From Winogradskya humida (GTDB taxonomy: Bacteria; Actinomycetota; Actinomycetes; Mycobacteriales; Micromonosporaceae), in contig NZ_BOMN01000040.1 in NCBI RefSeq assembly GCF_016862215.1, positions 124,001 through 188,000 of the forward strand: a stretch of DNA of 64,000 nucleotides, read 5' to 3'. The notes beneath the pieces are model-generated. The model searched no databases, was not told the origin of the DNA, and was given only the letters and a program-made list of their open reading frames with translations. Positions 50,293-58,512 of this stretch are shown one piece after another. The position numbers were made by a program, and so were the translations under genes. Positions within the stretch are counted from its first letter, which is position 1, and each line of letters starts with the position of its first letter.

Positions 50293-51620
50293 GATGGGAA
50301 CTGAACCGGCTCGCGCTCGCGATCACCTCCATGGTGGCCATCGCGTTCCTCGTGCCGCTGATCTACGCGACCGGGAAGATCGCGCATGACCGCGCCCTCA
50401 GCGACGCCCGCCAGCAGGCCGCGGCGATCGTGGCGGCGCTCGCCGTCGACGCCGATCCGGGACTGCTGAACAACGCGGTGGCCAGCACGATCGCCGGCAG
50501 CACGGGCCGGCTCGCGGTCCACCTCCCCGGCATCGACACCGTCGGCACCACACACGTGGGCGACACCGCGATCGCGCAGGCCAATCAGTACCGGCGCTCG
50601 GTGACCGCGGATGTGCCGGGCGGGCTCGCGTACCTGCAACCCAGCGTCCTCAGCGACGGCCGGTCAGCGGTCATCGAGGTTTTTGTCCCCGACGAGGAGA
50701 TGCGCCGCGGCGTCTGGCCGGCCTGGCTCGCCCTGGTCGCACTGGCGTTCGTGCTGGTCGCGGGTTCGGTGCTCTTCGCCGACCGGCTCGGCAGTCGCCT
50801 CGTCAGGGCAACCCGCGAATTGGCCGGTTCCAGCAGACGTCTTGGTTCAGGCGATCTGCGGGTACGCGTAGAGCCCAGCGGTCCCCGTGAACTCCAGGAC
50901 GCCGCCCACGCGTTCAACTCGATGGCCGCCGACCTGCGCCGGCTGCTCGACGCCGAACGTGAACTCGCCGCTGACCTGTCACACCGCCTGCGTACCCCGC
51001 TGACGGCCCTGCGCCTCGACGCCGAGACCATGCCACCCGGCCTGATCGCCGACCGCATGCGTCAGGCCTGCGACATGCTCGACGAAGAACTCGAAGCGAT
51101 CATCGCGGGTGCCCGCCTCGGCGTCGAAGCCCGAGGTAACGAGCAGTCCGACCTGATCGAGGTCCTCGCCGACCGGCTCGCGTTCTGGTCGGCGCTCGCC
51201 GAGGACCAGCAGCGCCCCTGGGAAGTCATCGGCGGCCAGACCCCGGTTCCGGTCCCGCTCCCGCGCAGCGAACTGATCCTGGCCGTCGACTCCCTGCTGG
51301 GCAACGTCTTCGCACACACCCCCGAAGGAGTCGCGTTCCGGGTCACCGTCTCCCCGGCCGGCCTGCTCGTCGACGACGCGGGCCCCGGCATCGCCGACCC
51401 GGCCGCGGCCGTCCAGCGCGGAGTCAGCGGCGCGGGCTCGACGGGCCTGGGGCTGGACATCGTGCGCCGCGTCGCCGAAGCGGCGGGCGGGCACATGGAG
51501 ATCAGCCGGGGGCCGTTGGGCGGGGCTCGGATCGGGCTGCTGTTGGGCGTACCCCCATCGGCACCACCGGCACCACCCGCCGAGGTCGGCCGCCGCCGCC
51601 GTGGCCGAGCCGCTTCATAA
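50289..51620 (+). CDS. Sensor histidine kinase
   Basis: A 443-residue membrane kinase. Two membrane segments (about 9-27, ALAITSMVAIAFLVPLIYA; and 142-163, WPAWLALVALAFVLVAGSVL) flank an extracytoplasmic sensor domain of about 115 residues. HAMP-like region follows, then the H-box LSHRLRTPLTALRLDAETM near 236 with the phospho-accepting His. The ATP-binding part has the N-box NVFAHTP, DDAGPGIADP as G1 and GSTGLGLDIVRRVAEAAGGH as G2. It pairs with the OmpR-type regulator by a 4-base overlap. The signal is not evident; the downstream copper-linked LPMO/DUF305 genes are one possible output. Confidence 0.94.
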   Translation: MRWELNRLALAITSMVAIAFLVPLIYATGKIAHDRALSDARQQAAAIVAALAVDADPGLLNNAVASTIAGSTGRLAVHLPGIDTVGTTHVGDTAIAQANQYRRSVTADVPGGLAYLQPSVLSDGRSAVIEVFVPDEEMRRGVWPAWLALVALAFVLVAGSVLFADRLGSRLVRATRELAGSSRRLGSGDLRVRVEPSGPRELQDAAHAFNSMAADLRRLLDAERELAADLSHRLRTPLTALRLDAETMPPGLIADRMRQACDMLDEELEAIIAGARLGVEARGNEQSDLIEVLADRLAFWSALAEDQQRPWEVIGGQTPVPVPLPRSELILAVDSLLGNVFAHTPEGVAFRVTVSPAGLLVDDAGPGIADPAAAVQRGVSGAGSTGLGLDIVRRVAEAAGGHMEISRGPLGGARIGLLLGVPPSAPPAPPAEVGRRRRGRAAS

Positions 51621-51704
51621 GTCTTTCCGCTCTCTTTAAGGCTCCTTTATGGAAGCCGCGGATACGGTCCTCCCGTCCCGTGGTTTCTTCTTGGAGGATT
51701 CAAA

Positions 51705-52496
51705 ATGCGCAGGTCGGTCGCCTATCCGTTGGTAGCCCTGGGAGCGATCGGCTCAACGCTGGCGGTCGCCTCGCCCGCACTGGCCCACGGCTACGTCTCG
51801 GCACCCCCGAGTCGCCAGGCCCTCTGCGCCTCAGGAGCCGTCAAGGACTGCGGCCAGATCCAATTCGAGCCCCAGAGCGTCGAAGGCGTCAAAGGCCTGA
51901 AATCGTGCGACGGCGGCGTCTCCCAGTTCTCGATCCTCGCCGACGAAAGCCGCAACTGGCCGGCCAAATCAGTAGGCACCAACGTCACCTTCACCTGGGT
52001 GATGACCGCCCGCCACCGGACAGCCGACTGGCAATACTTCATCGACGGCAAAAAGGTAGCCACCGTCAACGGCAACAACCAGCAACCGGACGCCGTGGTC
52101 ACGCACAACATCGACCTGAGCGCCTTCCCCGGCAAGCAGACGGTCCTGGCAGTCTGGAACATCGGCGACACCGCCAACGCCTTCTACAGCTGCATCGACC
52201 TCAACGTGGGCGGCGGCTCTGCCCCAGCACCTACGCCTTCCGCGGCGGCTCCTACCTCGGCGGCTCCCACTTCTGCAGCTCCTACTTCTGCGGCTCCCAC
52301 TTCGGCAGCTCCTGCTCCGGCTACTTCTTCTGCGGCTCCGGTCTCCTCGTCCTCTTCTTGGGCGCCAGGCGTGTCATACAAGACCGGCGACAAGGTGAAG
52401 TACGAAGGCAAGACCTACGAATGCCGCCAGTCGCACACATCCCTGAGCAGCTGGGAACCGTCGATCTACACCCTCGCCCTCTGGCTCCCCCTGTGA
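51705..52496 (+). CDS. AA10 lytic polysaccharide monooxygenase with CBM5/12-like module
   Basis: A 263-residue secreted copper enzyme that cleaves chitin or cellulose oxidatively. The Sec signal ends ASPALA, leaving His28 as the mature N-terminus (HGYVSAPPSRQALC), the first ligand of the copper histidine brace; the second His is in TARHRTADWQYF. A Ser/Ala/Pro/Thr linker with repeated APTSA units (about 178-205) leads to a carbohydrate-binding module (WAPGVSYKTGDKVKYEGKTY, ECRQSHTSLSSWEPSIYTLA). ATG 51705 has a TTGGAGGA site. Its stop overlaps the GTG of the DUF305 gene. Mature length and layout match chitin-active family members. Confidence 0.95.
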   Translation: MRRSVAYPLVALGAIGSTLAVASPALAHGYVSAPPSRQALCASGAVKDCGQIQFEPQSVEGVKGLKSCDGGVSQFSILADESRNWPAKSVGTNVTFTWVMTARHRTADWQYFIDGKKVATVNGNNQQPDAVVTHNIDLSAFPGKQTVLAVWNIGDTANAFYSCIDLNVGGGSAPAPTPSAAAPTSAAPTSAAPTSAAPTSAAPAPATSSAAPVSSSSSWAPGVSYKTGDKVKYEGKTYECRQSHTSLSSWEPSIYTLALWLPL

Positions 52497-53062
52497 AGCG
52501 CCTGGCCCTCGCGACAGTGCTGCTCCTGACCGCCTGCGGCACCGCGCCAACCACTCCGCCGGCAACCACCGTCTCCGCAGCCGTCAAGGCATCCGGCACT
52601 CACAACGACACCGACACCATGTACCTGCAAATGATGATCGCCCATCATGAGCAAGGCCTGGAAATGGTCCGCCTTGCCGAAGACAAGGCCACCCGCCCCG
52701 ATCTGAAAACCCTCGCCGCCGCAGTCGACGCCACCCAATCAGACGAAGACACCCTGATGAAAACCTGGCTAACCGACTGGCAAGAACCCACCACAGTCGA
52801 CCACGCCCCCACCACCCACGCCGACCACGGCGGCCTCCCCGCGACCGGCCCGGAAGAAATCGCAGCCCTCAAAAAAGCCAAGGGCAAAGATTTCGAAACA
52901 GCCTTCCTCAACCTCTTCGTAGCCCACCAACACAACGCCGTCGAAATGGCCACCCTAGAAACCACCGACGGCACCAACGAAGAAGCAAAGTCCCTAGCCA
53001 CCCGAATCCGCCAAAGCCGCACCGACCAGATCCAACAAATGCTGACGATGCTCAACAGCTAG
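52493..53062 (+). CDS. DUF305 lipoprotein, possible copper-binding partner of the LPMO
   Basis: A 189-residue lipoprotein starting at GTG 52493, overlapping the LPMO stop by GTGA. Lipobox LLLTAC gives a lipidated Cys near residue 15. The DUF305 domain has its two His/Met-rich helices: MYLQMMIAHHEQGLEMVRLA at about 43-62 and FLNLFVAHQHNAVEMATLE at about 138-156. DUF305 proteins are ferritin-like four-helix proteins, and some bind copper (CopM of Synechocystis). Translational coupling to a copper enzyme suggests copper delivery or storage for the LPMO, which is inference. The codons here are unusually rich in A for this genome's genes. A strong terminator follows. Confidence 0.9.
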   Translation: MKRLALATVLLLTACGTAPTTPPATTVSAAVKASGTHNDTDTMYLQMMIAHHEQGLEMVRLAEDKATRPDLKTLAAAVDATQSDEDTLMKTWLTDWQEPTTVDHAPTTHADHGGLPATGPEEIAALKKAKGKDFETAFLNLFVAHQHNAVEMATLETTDGTNEEAKSLATRIRQSRTDQIQQMLTMLNS

Positions 53063-53167
53063 CCCTCAACCTCCCCGACCTGGCATCCCCCGGCTGATCC
53101 CCCTCGCAGCCGCCAGCTCGGCAAGACGGGCCCAACGGTCTCCCCTTCAAGACCGCCAAAGCCCAAG

Positions 53168-53206
53168 CTCCGGCCGACCCGCCCTAACCGCGCGGGCCGG
53201 CCGGAG
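53168..53206. terminator. Stem-loop between the DUF305 and helicase genes
   Basis: CTCCGGCCGACCCGC (53168-53182) pairs with GCGGGCCGGCCGGAG (53192-53206) with one non-Watson-Crick position, giving a 15-bp stem and 9-base loop between two convergent genes. It may serve both. Confidence 0.75.
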
Positions 53207-53223
53207 TCTGTTCGTGAGGTCGG

Positions 53224-56200
53224 TCAAGCTGCCATCAGGCGAGCCGCGTGGAAGACGTCCGCCGGAAGCGGATGATCCAGCCGCCATTCGATCCGCATGG
53301 GCCGATCACCGCTGTGGCGCTCGTAAACCATGGTCCCTGCGTAGAGGAACGGCGGAACGCCGAGATCGCCGTCGGCATCCTTGACGTCACGAAGGAACAG
53401 ATGCACCGATGACCCGCGCTTGAAGTGGTGAACGTAGCGCTGCCCGGTGGCCGAGGCCGTCGAGGTGGTGCTCTGCGACTCCCATTGGAAGAGCGAATCC
53501 GTGATGGCAACGTCCTGGTACATCGTCGTTGGCGAGTAGTGCTGCTCCGTCTTTGTCAGAGTCACCAGGAAGAAGTCAGCGTTCTCATCGGGTAGCCACT
53601 TGACCCCTTCGCGCATGTTCGACGGGTCGGTCATGCCGAACGCGGCGCAGATTTCGTTCTTGGAGTAGCGGGCATGCAGACGCAGCGGGCTCACGCCGGT
53701 CTGGTCCATCCGTGAGGTAACCCGCGCGATGCGTGCCTCAAGGACGTCGGCGATCTGCTGTAATTCCGCACGCCGTTGAGGAAAGTCGGCGAGTCGCCGC
53801 GCGCTGTCCGCCAGCGGGTCGCCAAACAGCGACTGATTCATGACGGCACCCAAGCGACCACCGACCGAGCGCCCGACGGCCAGCTGCCGGAGTGCCTCGA
53901 TCCGGTCCGGGTCGTCGAGATGCAGCATCCGACCGATCGCCGCGCTGAGGGCCTCGTCGTCCGTTCCGGTAGGCGCCTCGAGCCCAGCTTCTTCCCGAAG
54001 CCCGGTCCATCCGCGACCCTTCTTGCGGCGGTACAGGTCCTCGATCTCGAACCCGGTCTCCTCGAGGAAATCGGCCAGGCTGACGTCCTGAAGCGCACGA
54101 AGCTCGGCCACGAGGTCTTTGCGCTGCAGTCGAAGCGCAGCACGGATGTTATCCAGCACGATCCGCTTGGCAATCCGGTCAAGCTCAATGTGACACCCGG
54201 CAGGCAGCGTCGGGAAATCTTGTTCCACGTCGCGGGCGAGTGCGCGTCGGGTCGTACCAGTCAGGGCCCGGTAACGCAGATCGAAGCGGAACTGGCCGTT
54301 CTGACCCCCGATGAAGTCGAGGACAGTCAGGCAAGGCTTGTTGTCGGCGAGTCGGAGCCCACGCCCCAGCTGCTGAAGGAAGATGGTCGCGCTCTCCGTG
54401 GGACGGAGCATCAGGATGGTGTCGACCCGTGGCAGGTCAACGCCCTCGTTGAAGAGGTCCACCGTGAAGAGCATCTTGAGGCTGCCGTCGTCGAGCTTTT
54501 TGATTGCCTCGCGCTGATCACGGCCGTGAACTTCCGAGTGCAGCGCAACGGCAGGAATGCCGACATGGTTGAAGCGCTCAGCCATGAAGTTGGCGTGTTT
54601 GATGATCACACAGAAGCCGATGCCGCGCATCCGTGTCACGTCGACCGTGTCACGTACCGCTCCGACGATCAGCCGAACCCTGGCGTCATCGCCCGTGTAA
54701 ACGTTCTCGAGGGCAGAGTCCTCGTAGCCACTCCCACGCCGCCATTTCAGGGTGGAGAGGTCGACCTCGTCATGAATGCCGAAGTATTGGAACGGCGCCA
54801 GCAACTGCCGTTCCAAGGCCTCCCACAGGCGCAGCTCTACAGCGTGCCTGCCGCCGAACCTGTGCAGGATGTCCCGGCCATCCGGTCGCTCCGGAGTAGC
54901 GGTAAGCCCGAGCAGAACGCGTGGGTGAAGGTGGTCCAGGATGCTCCGATAGGTCGCCGCCTCGGCATGGTGGAACTCGTCGACGATCACCATGTCGAAG
55001 CGCTCGGGATCGAAGTCGTCGAGGTCGAGGGTGCGGAGCGACTGCACCGAGGCAAAAACAAACTGCCACTCGGTCGGGCGTTCCCCGCCAACAAACAGTT
55101 CCCCGAAGGTGCCATCTCGCATGACCTGCCTGAAGACCGCGAGGCTCTGGCGCAGGATCCGCTCCTGATGGGCGACGAACAGCAGCGTCCGGATGCCCCG
55201 ATCGGCGCGAAGCCGGCGGTAGTCCAGAGCGGCGACCACGGTCTTCCCGGTGCCAGTGGCCATGACAACCAGGTTGTTCCACCGATCGTGGACCATCCGC
55301 TCAGCATCGAGCCGTTCGAGGATCTCCTGCTGATACGGGTACGGGCGTACGTCAATCGCGCTGATGTTGATCGGCAGGTCATCGCGTTGCGGACCGGTCG
55401 CCCGGAGCAGAGCCTGGGCCAGCCGCTCACGATCTTCATCATTCTGGGCGTCATACGGCTCGAACGCGGGATCGTTCCAGTACTCCACGAAGGTGGTCCG
55501 GATCGTGTCTACCAACGCGTCTTGTTCGAGCTGGGAGAGCCGTACGTTCCACTCGAGCCCGTCGATCATCGCGCTCTTCGACAGGTTCGACGAGCCGACG
55601 TACGCCGTGCTGGTTCCGGTCGGCCGTTGAAACAGCCACGACTTCGCGTGTAGCCGGGTGGTTCGCGTCTCATACGAGATCCGGACTTCGGCGCCCAGCT
55701 CCACCAGACGATCAAGCGCCCGCTGCTCGGTAGCGCCCATGTAGGTCGTGGTGATGATGCGGATGCTGCCACCCCGAGCGACCAACTCGGTGATCGCATC
55801 CTGGAGCAGCCGAACACCGTGCCACTTGATGAAGGCGCACAGAAGCTGCACCTCCGTCGCCGTGGCCATTTCCTTCACGACCTCGGTACCGATCCGAGGC
55901 TGACCTCGTCCGTTGGTCAGCAGCGCTCCTGTCGCGAAGGGGGTTTCGGGACGCTGCGGAAACGCCACAGAAAGGGGTGCCGGTGGACGGGTGACGATCG
56001 CGGTGAGCAACTCCGCCGGCGTATTCAAGAGATCGTCGGGTTGAACGGCCCTGGGGGCCTCAGCCTTGATCGCCTCTGCGATCTTGTTGGCGAGTTCGAG
56101 TTGCGCTGTGAGACGGGCGTTCCCCTCGCCTTTTACTGCCTTAAGCGCTCGCTCGGCCAGCGCCGCGATGTGCCGGGCCAGCACTTCATGGGAATCGCCC

Positions 56201-56307
56201 GAGTCGAGCTCGATCCGCTGGACAAGGTCCTTGTCGAAGTCGGTGAGCTTCTGCTGCAGGCCCCGCGTGATGATGTGCTCGTATGCGCCCTCGGCGAGAT
56301 CCGTCAC
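53224..56307 (-). CDS. PLD nuclease-SF2 helicase-DUF3427 protein
   Basis: A 1,027-residue multidomain protein. After a helical N-terminus (about 1-100), a phospholipase-D-type nuclease domain (about 130-270) has the RLHAKSWLF motif and VGSSNLSKSAMIDG. The superfamily 2 helicase has Walker A ATGTGKT near 345, DEFHH near 440, TATPERPDG and motif VI QQLGRGLR. The C-terminal 350 residues fit the DUF3427 type (ARYSKNEICAAFGM, FFLVTLTKTEQHYSPTTMYQ, FQWESQSTTS). Such proteins are frequently found in defence islands and can act alone against phage or other foreign DNA. The start is an ATG-type codon at 56307. Neighbours (purC) are housekeeping, so it would be a solitary locus. Confidence 0.9.
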   Translation of the reverse strand: MTDLAEGAYEHIITRGLQQKLTDFDKDLVQRIELDSGDSHEVLARHIAALAERALKAVKGEGNARLTAQLELANKIAEAIKAEAPRAVQPDDLLNTPAELLTAIVTRPPAPLSVAFPQRPETPFATGALLTNGRGQPRIGTEVVKEMATATEVQLLCAFIKWHGVRLLQDAITELVARGGSIRIITTTYMGATEQRALDRLVELGAEVRISYETRTTRLHAKSWLFQRPTGTSTAYVGSSNLSKSAMIDGLEWNVRLSQLEQDALVDTIRTTFVEYWNDPAFEPYDAQNDEDRERLAQALLRATGPQRDDLPINISAIDVRPYPYQQEILERLDAERMVHDRWNNLVVMATGTGKTVVAALDYRRLRADRGIRTLLFVAHQERILRQSLAVFRQVMRDGTFGELFVGGERPTEWQFVFASVQSLRTLDLDDFDPERFDMVIVDEFHHAEAATYRSILDHLHPRVLLGLTATPERPDGRDILHRFGGRHAVELRLWEALERQLLAPFQYFGIHDEVDLSTLKWRRGSGYEDSALENVYTGDDARVRLIVGAVRDTVDVTRMRGIGFCVIIKHANFMAERFNHVGIPAVALHSEVHGRDQREAIKKLDDGSLKMLFTVDLFNEGVDLPRVDTILMLRPTESATIFLQQLGRGLRLADNKPCLTVLDFIGGQNGQFRFDLRYRALTGTTRRALARDVEQDFPTLPAGCHIELDRIAKRIVLDNIRAALRLQRKDLVAELRALQDVSLADFLEETGFEIEDLYRRKKGRGWTGLREEAGLEAPTGTDDEALSAAIGRMLHLDDPDRIEALRQLAVGRSVGGRLGAVMNQSLFGDPLADSARRLADFPQRRAELQQIADVLEARIARVTSRMDQTGVSPLRLHARYSKNEICAAFGMTDPSNMREGVKWLPDENADFFLVTLTKTEQHYSPTTMYQDVAITDSLFQWESQSTTSTASATGQRYVHHFKRGSSVHLFLRDVKDADGDLGVPPFLYAGTMVYERHSGDRPMRIEWRLDHPLPADVFHAARLMAA

Positions 56308-56427
56308 GGCTGCAACATAGCGCTAGCATCCGACAACGTTTGGTAGTTCATGGGCGATGTCGGGGGCGGCGGTGCCGTTCGGATAGCGTGACCTGCACAG
56401 GAGTAGGACGCCGGCTAAGGGGATCAC

Positions 56428-57261
56428 GTGGAGCTGTTGCACTCGGGGAAGGTCCGGGAGGTTTACGCGGACGGGGATGACATCGTTCTTGTCGCTTCGG
56501 ACCGGATTTCGATCTATGACGTGATTCTGCCGACGCCGATCCCTGACAAGGGGAAGATTCTCACTCAGCTATCGCTGTGGTGGTTCGACCAGTTGGCGGA
56601 TGTGGTGCCCAACCACATCATCTCGGCGACCGATGTCCCCCAGGAGTGGGCCGGCCGCGCGGTTCGGTGCGAGCGTCTCGAGATGGTCATGGTCGAGTGC
56701 ATCGTTCGGGGTTATCTGGCCGGCTCGGGGCTGAAGAGCTACGAGAAGGATGGCGCGATCTGTGGCGTTCCGCTGCCCGCGGGCCTGACCGAGGCGTCGA
56801 AGCTGCCGGAGCCGATTTTCACCCCGACGACCAAGGCGCCGGTCGGGGCGGGTCATGACGAGAACATGACGTACGCCGAGGTGGAAGTCGCCGTTGGGCC
56901 TGATGTGGCTGCGGAGCTGAAGCGGATTGCGCTGGAGGTCTACCGGCGTGGGGCTGAGGTGGCCGAGCGGAGCGGGATCCTTCTTGCCGACACCAAGATT
57001 GAGGTCGGGTTCGCGGACGGGCAGCTCAAGCTTGGTGATGAGCTGCTGACGCCGGACTCGGCGCGGTTCTGGGCTGTTGACGAGTGGCAGCCGGGGAAGC
57101 CGCCTCGCTACCTTGACAAGCAGTTCCTGCGGGACTGGTCTTCGCAGTCCGATTGGGACCGTACGGATCCCGGGCCGGAGGTTCCTGACGAGGTTGTCGA
57201 GGCGACCCGGAACCGGTACGTCGAGGTCTACGAGCGGCTGACCGGCGACAAGTGGCGCTAG
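56428..57261 (+). CDS. purC: Phosphoribosylaminoimidazole-succinocarboxamide synthase
   Basis: A 277-residue SAICAR synthetase, which joins CAIR and aspartate using ATP in purine biosynthesis. ATP-grasp-related signatures are clear: LLHSGKVREVYADGDDIVLV at residues 3-22, ASDRISIYDVILPTPIPDKG at 23-42, ECIVRGYLAGSGLKSY at about 91-106 and LLADTKIEVGFADG near 185. GTG 56428 is preceded by AAGGGG. Length is typical for an actinobacterial enzyme. It is monocistronic here: it is convergent with the helicase's upstream side and overlaps the next minus-strand gene by four bases at its stop. Confidence 0.97.
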   Translation: MELLHSGKVREVYADGDDIVLVASDRISIYDVILPTPIPDKGKILTQLSLWWFDQLADVVPNHIISATDVPQEWAGRAVRCERLEMVMVECIVRGYLAGSGLKSYEKDGAICGVPLPAGLTEASKLPEPIFTPTTKAPVGAGHDENMTYAEVEVAVGPDVAAELKRIALEVYRRGAEVAERSGILLADTKIEVGFADGQLKLGDELLTPDSARFWAVDEWQPGKPPRYLDKQFLRDWSSQSDWDRTDPGPEVPDEVVEATRNRYVEVYERLTGDKWR

Positions 57262-57680
57262 GAAGCCAGCTCTTCGGGGTCGTCGATCGGGGCTGAGAGC
57301 GGCGGGGCCGGGGCCGTGGTGGTGGCGTTGGCCTCGTTCAGTTCGCCGTCGCGGCGGAGGTTCTCTACGGCTTCTTCGCTGCTGACGTGGCGGATGCCCT
57401 CGGGGGAGCTGCCTACGGTGGCGGCGATGAACGGGTCGGTCATGGGGTCCTCCAGGGTGGGGCGGCGGAGGCGGTGCATCAGGTGGGCCGCGCAGGCCGC
57501 GGTGAGCACAACGCCGAGGAGCCCGAGCCGCCCGCCGAAGATGATGAGGAGCGGCGACGCCGCCCACAACAGGATGACCGGCACCGGCCGGGGCCGGCTG
57601 ATGCGGGCCATGCGGCGGGCGAACGCCGGGTCGTCGGCGTGGAGCCCGGCGACCATGGCGTCGAACGTGGACTCGGGCAC
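57258..57680 (-). CDS. DUF3040-like membrane protein
   Basis: A 140-residue protein whose first part resembles DUF3040 proteins: FDAMVAGLHADDPAFARRMA at residues 6-25 followed by two closely spaced membrane segments (VPVILLWAASPLLIIFGG and LGLLGVVLTAACAAHLM). The C-terminal 65 residues are hydrophilic and acidic (VSSEEAVENLRRDGELNEAN). Function is unknown. The gene's stop overlaps the purC stop by four bases on the other strand, and it follows a coupled pair of small membrane genes on the same strand, 35 bp upstream. Confidence 0.75.
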   Translation of the reverse strand: MPESTFDAMVAGLHADDPAFARRMARISRPRPVPVILLWAASPLLIIFGGRLGLLGVVLTAACAAHLMHRLRRPTLEDPMTDPFIAATVGSSPEGIRHVSSEEAVENLRRDGELNEANATTTAPAPPLSAPIDDPEELAS

Positions 57681-57715
57681 AGGTTCGCGTTACCCGCACA
57701 GCGGCAGGGTTGAAA

Positions 57716-57889
57716 CTAGTGGACCAGGTCGCGGGGCCAAGCGGCCTTACTACCGCACGCGTCGCAGCCGAGCTGTTCGCCGCACTGCGCGCACCAGTCG
57801 TTGGTGCGGCGCAGATACCAGCCCAGGGCCACGCCTGCGAGCAGACCGGCCAACCCTATGAGCGCGGCCAGCGTGACGGCGCCGGTCAC
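57716..57889 (-). CDS. 57-residue membrane zinc-ribbon microprotein
   Basis: A short gene: GTG 57889 overlaps the stop of the preceding gene as GTGA, and the frame ends at TAG 57716. It encodes one membrane helix (LAALIGLAGLLAGVALGWYL, residues 7-26) followed by a four-Cys site, WCAQCG and CDACG at 32-46, that should bind zinc. The last residues are KAAWPRDLVH. No family name is known to me. Coupling to the 106-residue gene suggests they work together, perhaps as a small membrane complex. Confidence 0.75.
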   Translation of the reverse strand: MTGAVTLAALIGLAGLLAGVALGWYLRRTNDWCAQCGEQLGCDACGSKAAWPRDLVH

Positions 57890-58206
57890 CTGAAGCCGAG
57901 CAGTGCGGCGCCGTCGCCACCTGTCTTGGGGCGGCGGAACGCGAGGGCGTTCTCCTGGCGGCGGTCGAGGGCGGGGTCCTCGTCGGCCCGGTAGGTGACA
58001 TACGGCGCGGTGAACGTGTCCACGCCCGTGCCCATGTGGCTGCCGGGGCGGTAGGTGACGGTCACTGCCATGACCGAGGATGCCTCGATCACTCCGGCGC
58101 GCCAGCCGTTGCGGTAGACCCAGACGGGGTCCGCCTTGTGGTAGCTGTTCGCCGGCGCTACCTCGGCCGGGTCACGCTGCGGTGGGGCCATGCTCGGGGT
58201 CGACAT
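57886..58206 (-). CDS. Conserved-looking hypothetical protein
   Basis: A 106-residue protein with no membrane segment or signal. It reads DPVWVYRNGWRAGVIEASSV at about residues 26-45, followed by alternating beta-type sequence (AVTVTYRPGSHMGTGVDTFT) and RRQENALAFRRPKTG near the end. This looks like a small beta-barrel of the KOW/SH3 sort, but I cannot name the family. It is translationally coupled to the zinc-ribbon microprotein and the region upstream of it carries a large palindrome 162 bp away, in front of the HTH gene transcribed the other way. Confidence 0.72.
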   Translation of the reverse strand: MSTPSMAPPQRDPAEVAPANSYHKADPVWVYRNGWRAGVIEASSVMAVTVTYRPGSHMGTGVDTFTAPYVTYRADEDPALDRRQENALAFRRPKTGGDGAALLGFR

Positions 58207-58367
58207 CGAGAGCCTCCTGCTTCCGGGATCGACTCGGTCATCGGGTGGGTCCCTGAGCGGTCGCGCCGTGTGACCACCGGAATGGCCACACTTTTCAGCA
58301 CTCTGCGTCAGCGCACCAACGACCGCCTGTCAGATATCATGCTCGGGATCGAGTGCGTCCGCAAGGT

Positions 58368-58385
58368 CGGATGCACGTGCATCCG
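58368..58385. promoter_or_regulatory. 18-bp palindrome upstream of the HTH-DUF5753 gene
   Basis: CGGATGCACGTGCATCCG is a perfect palindrome, followed at once by another GCACGTGC (58386-58393). It lies 128 bp before the HTH gene start. Its core ATGCACGTGCAT recurs exactly upstream of the DUF397 gene at 59797-59808, so both are probably bound by one regulator. Confidence 0.6.
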
Positions 58386-58512
58386 GCACGTGCGTCTGAA
58401 TGAGAGGATGGCCGAACGTTCGGTTTTCCGCCGGACGATCTCACCCTTAGGATGCAGTGGGCGACGGATCTGCAACTTGCAGGTTTGCGGGCAGTACGGG
58501 ACAAGGAGCCAG

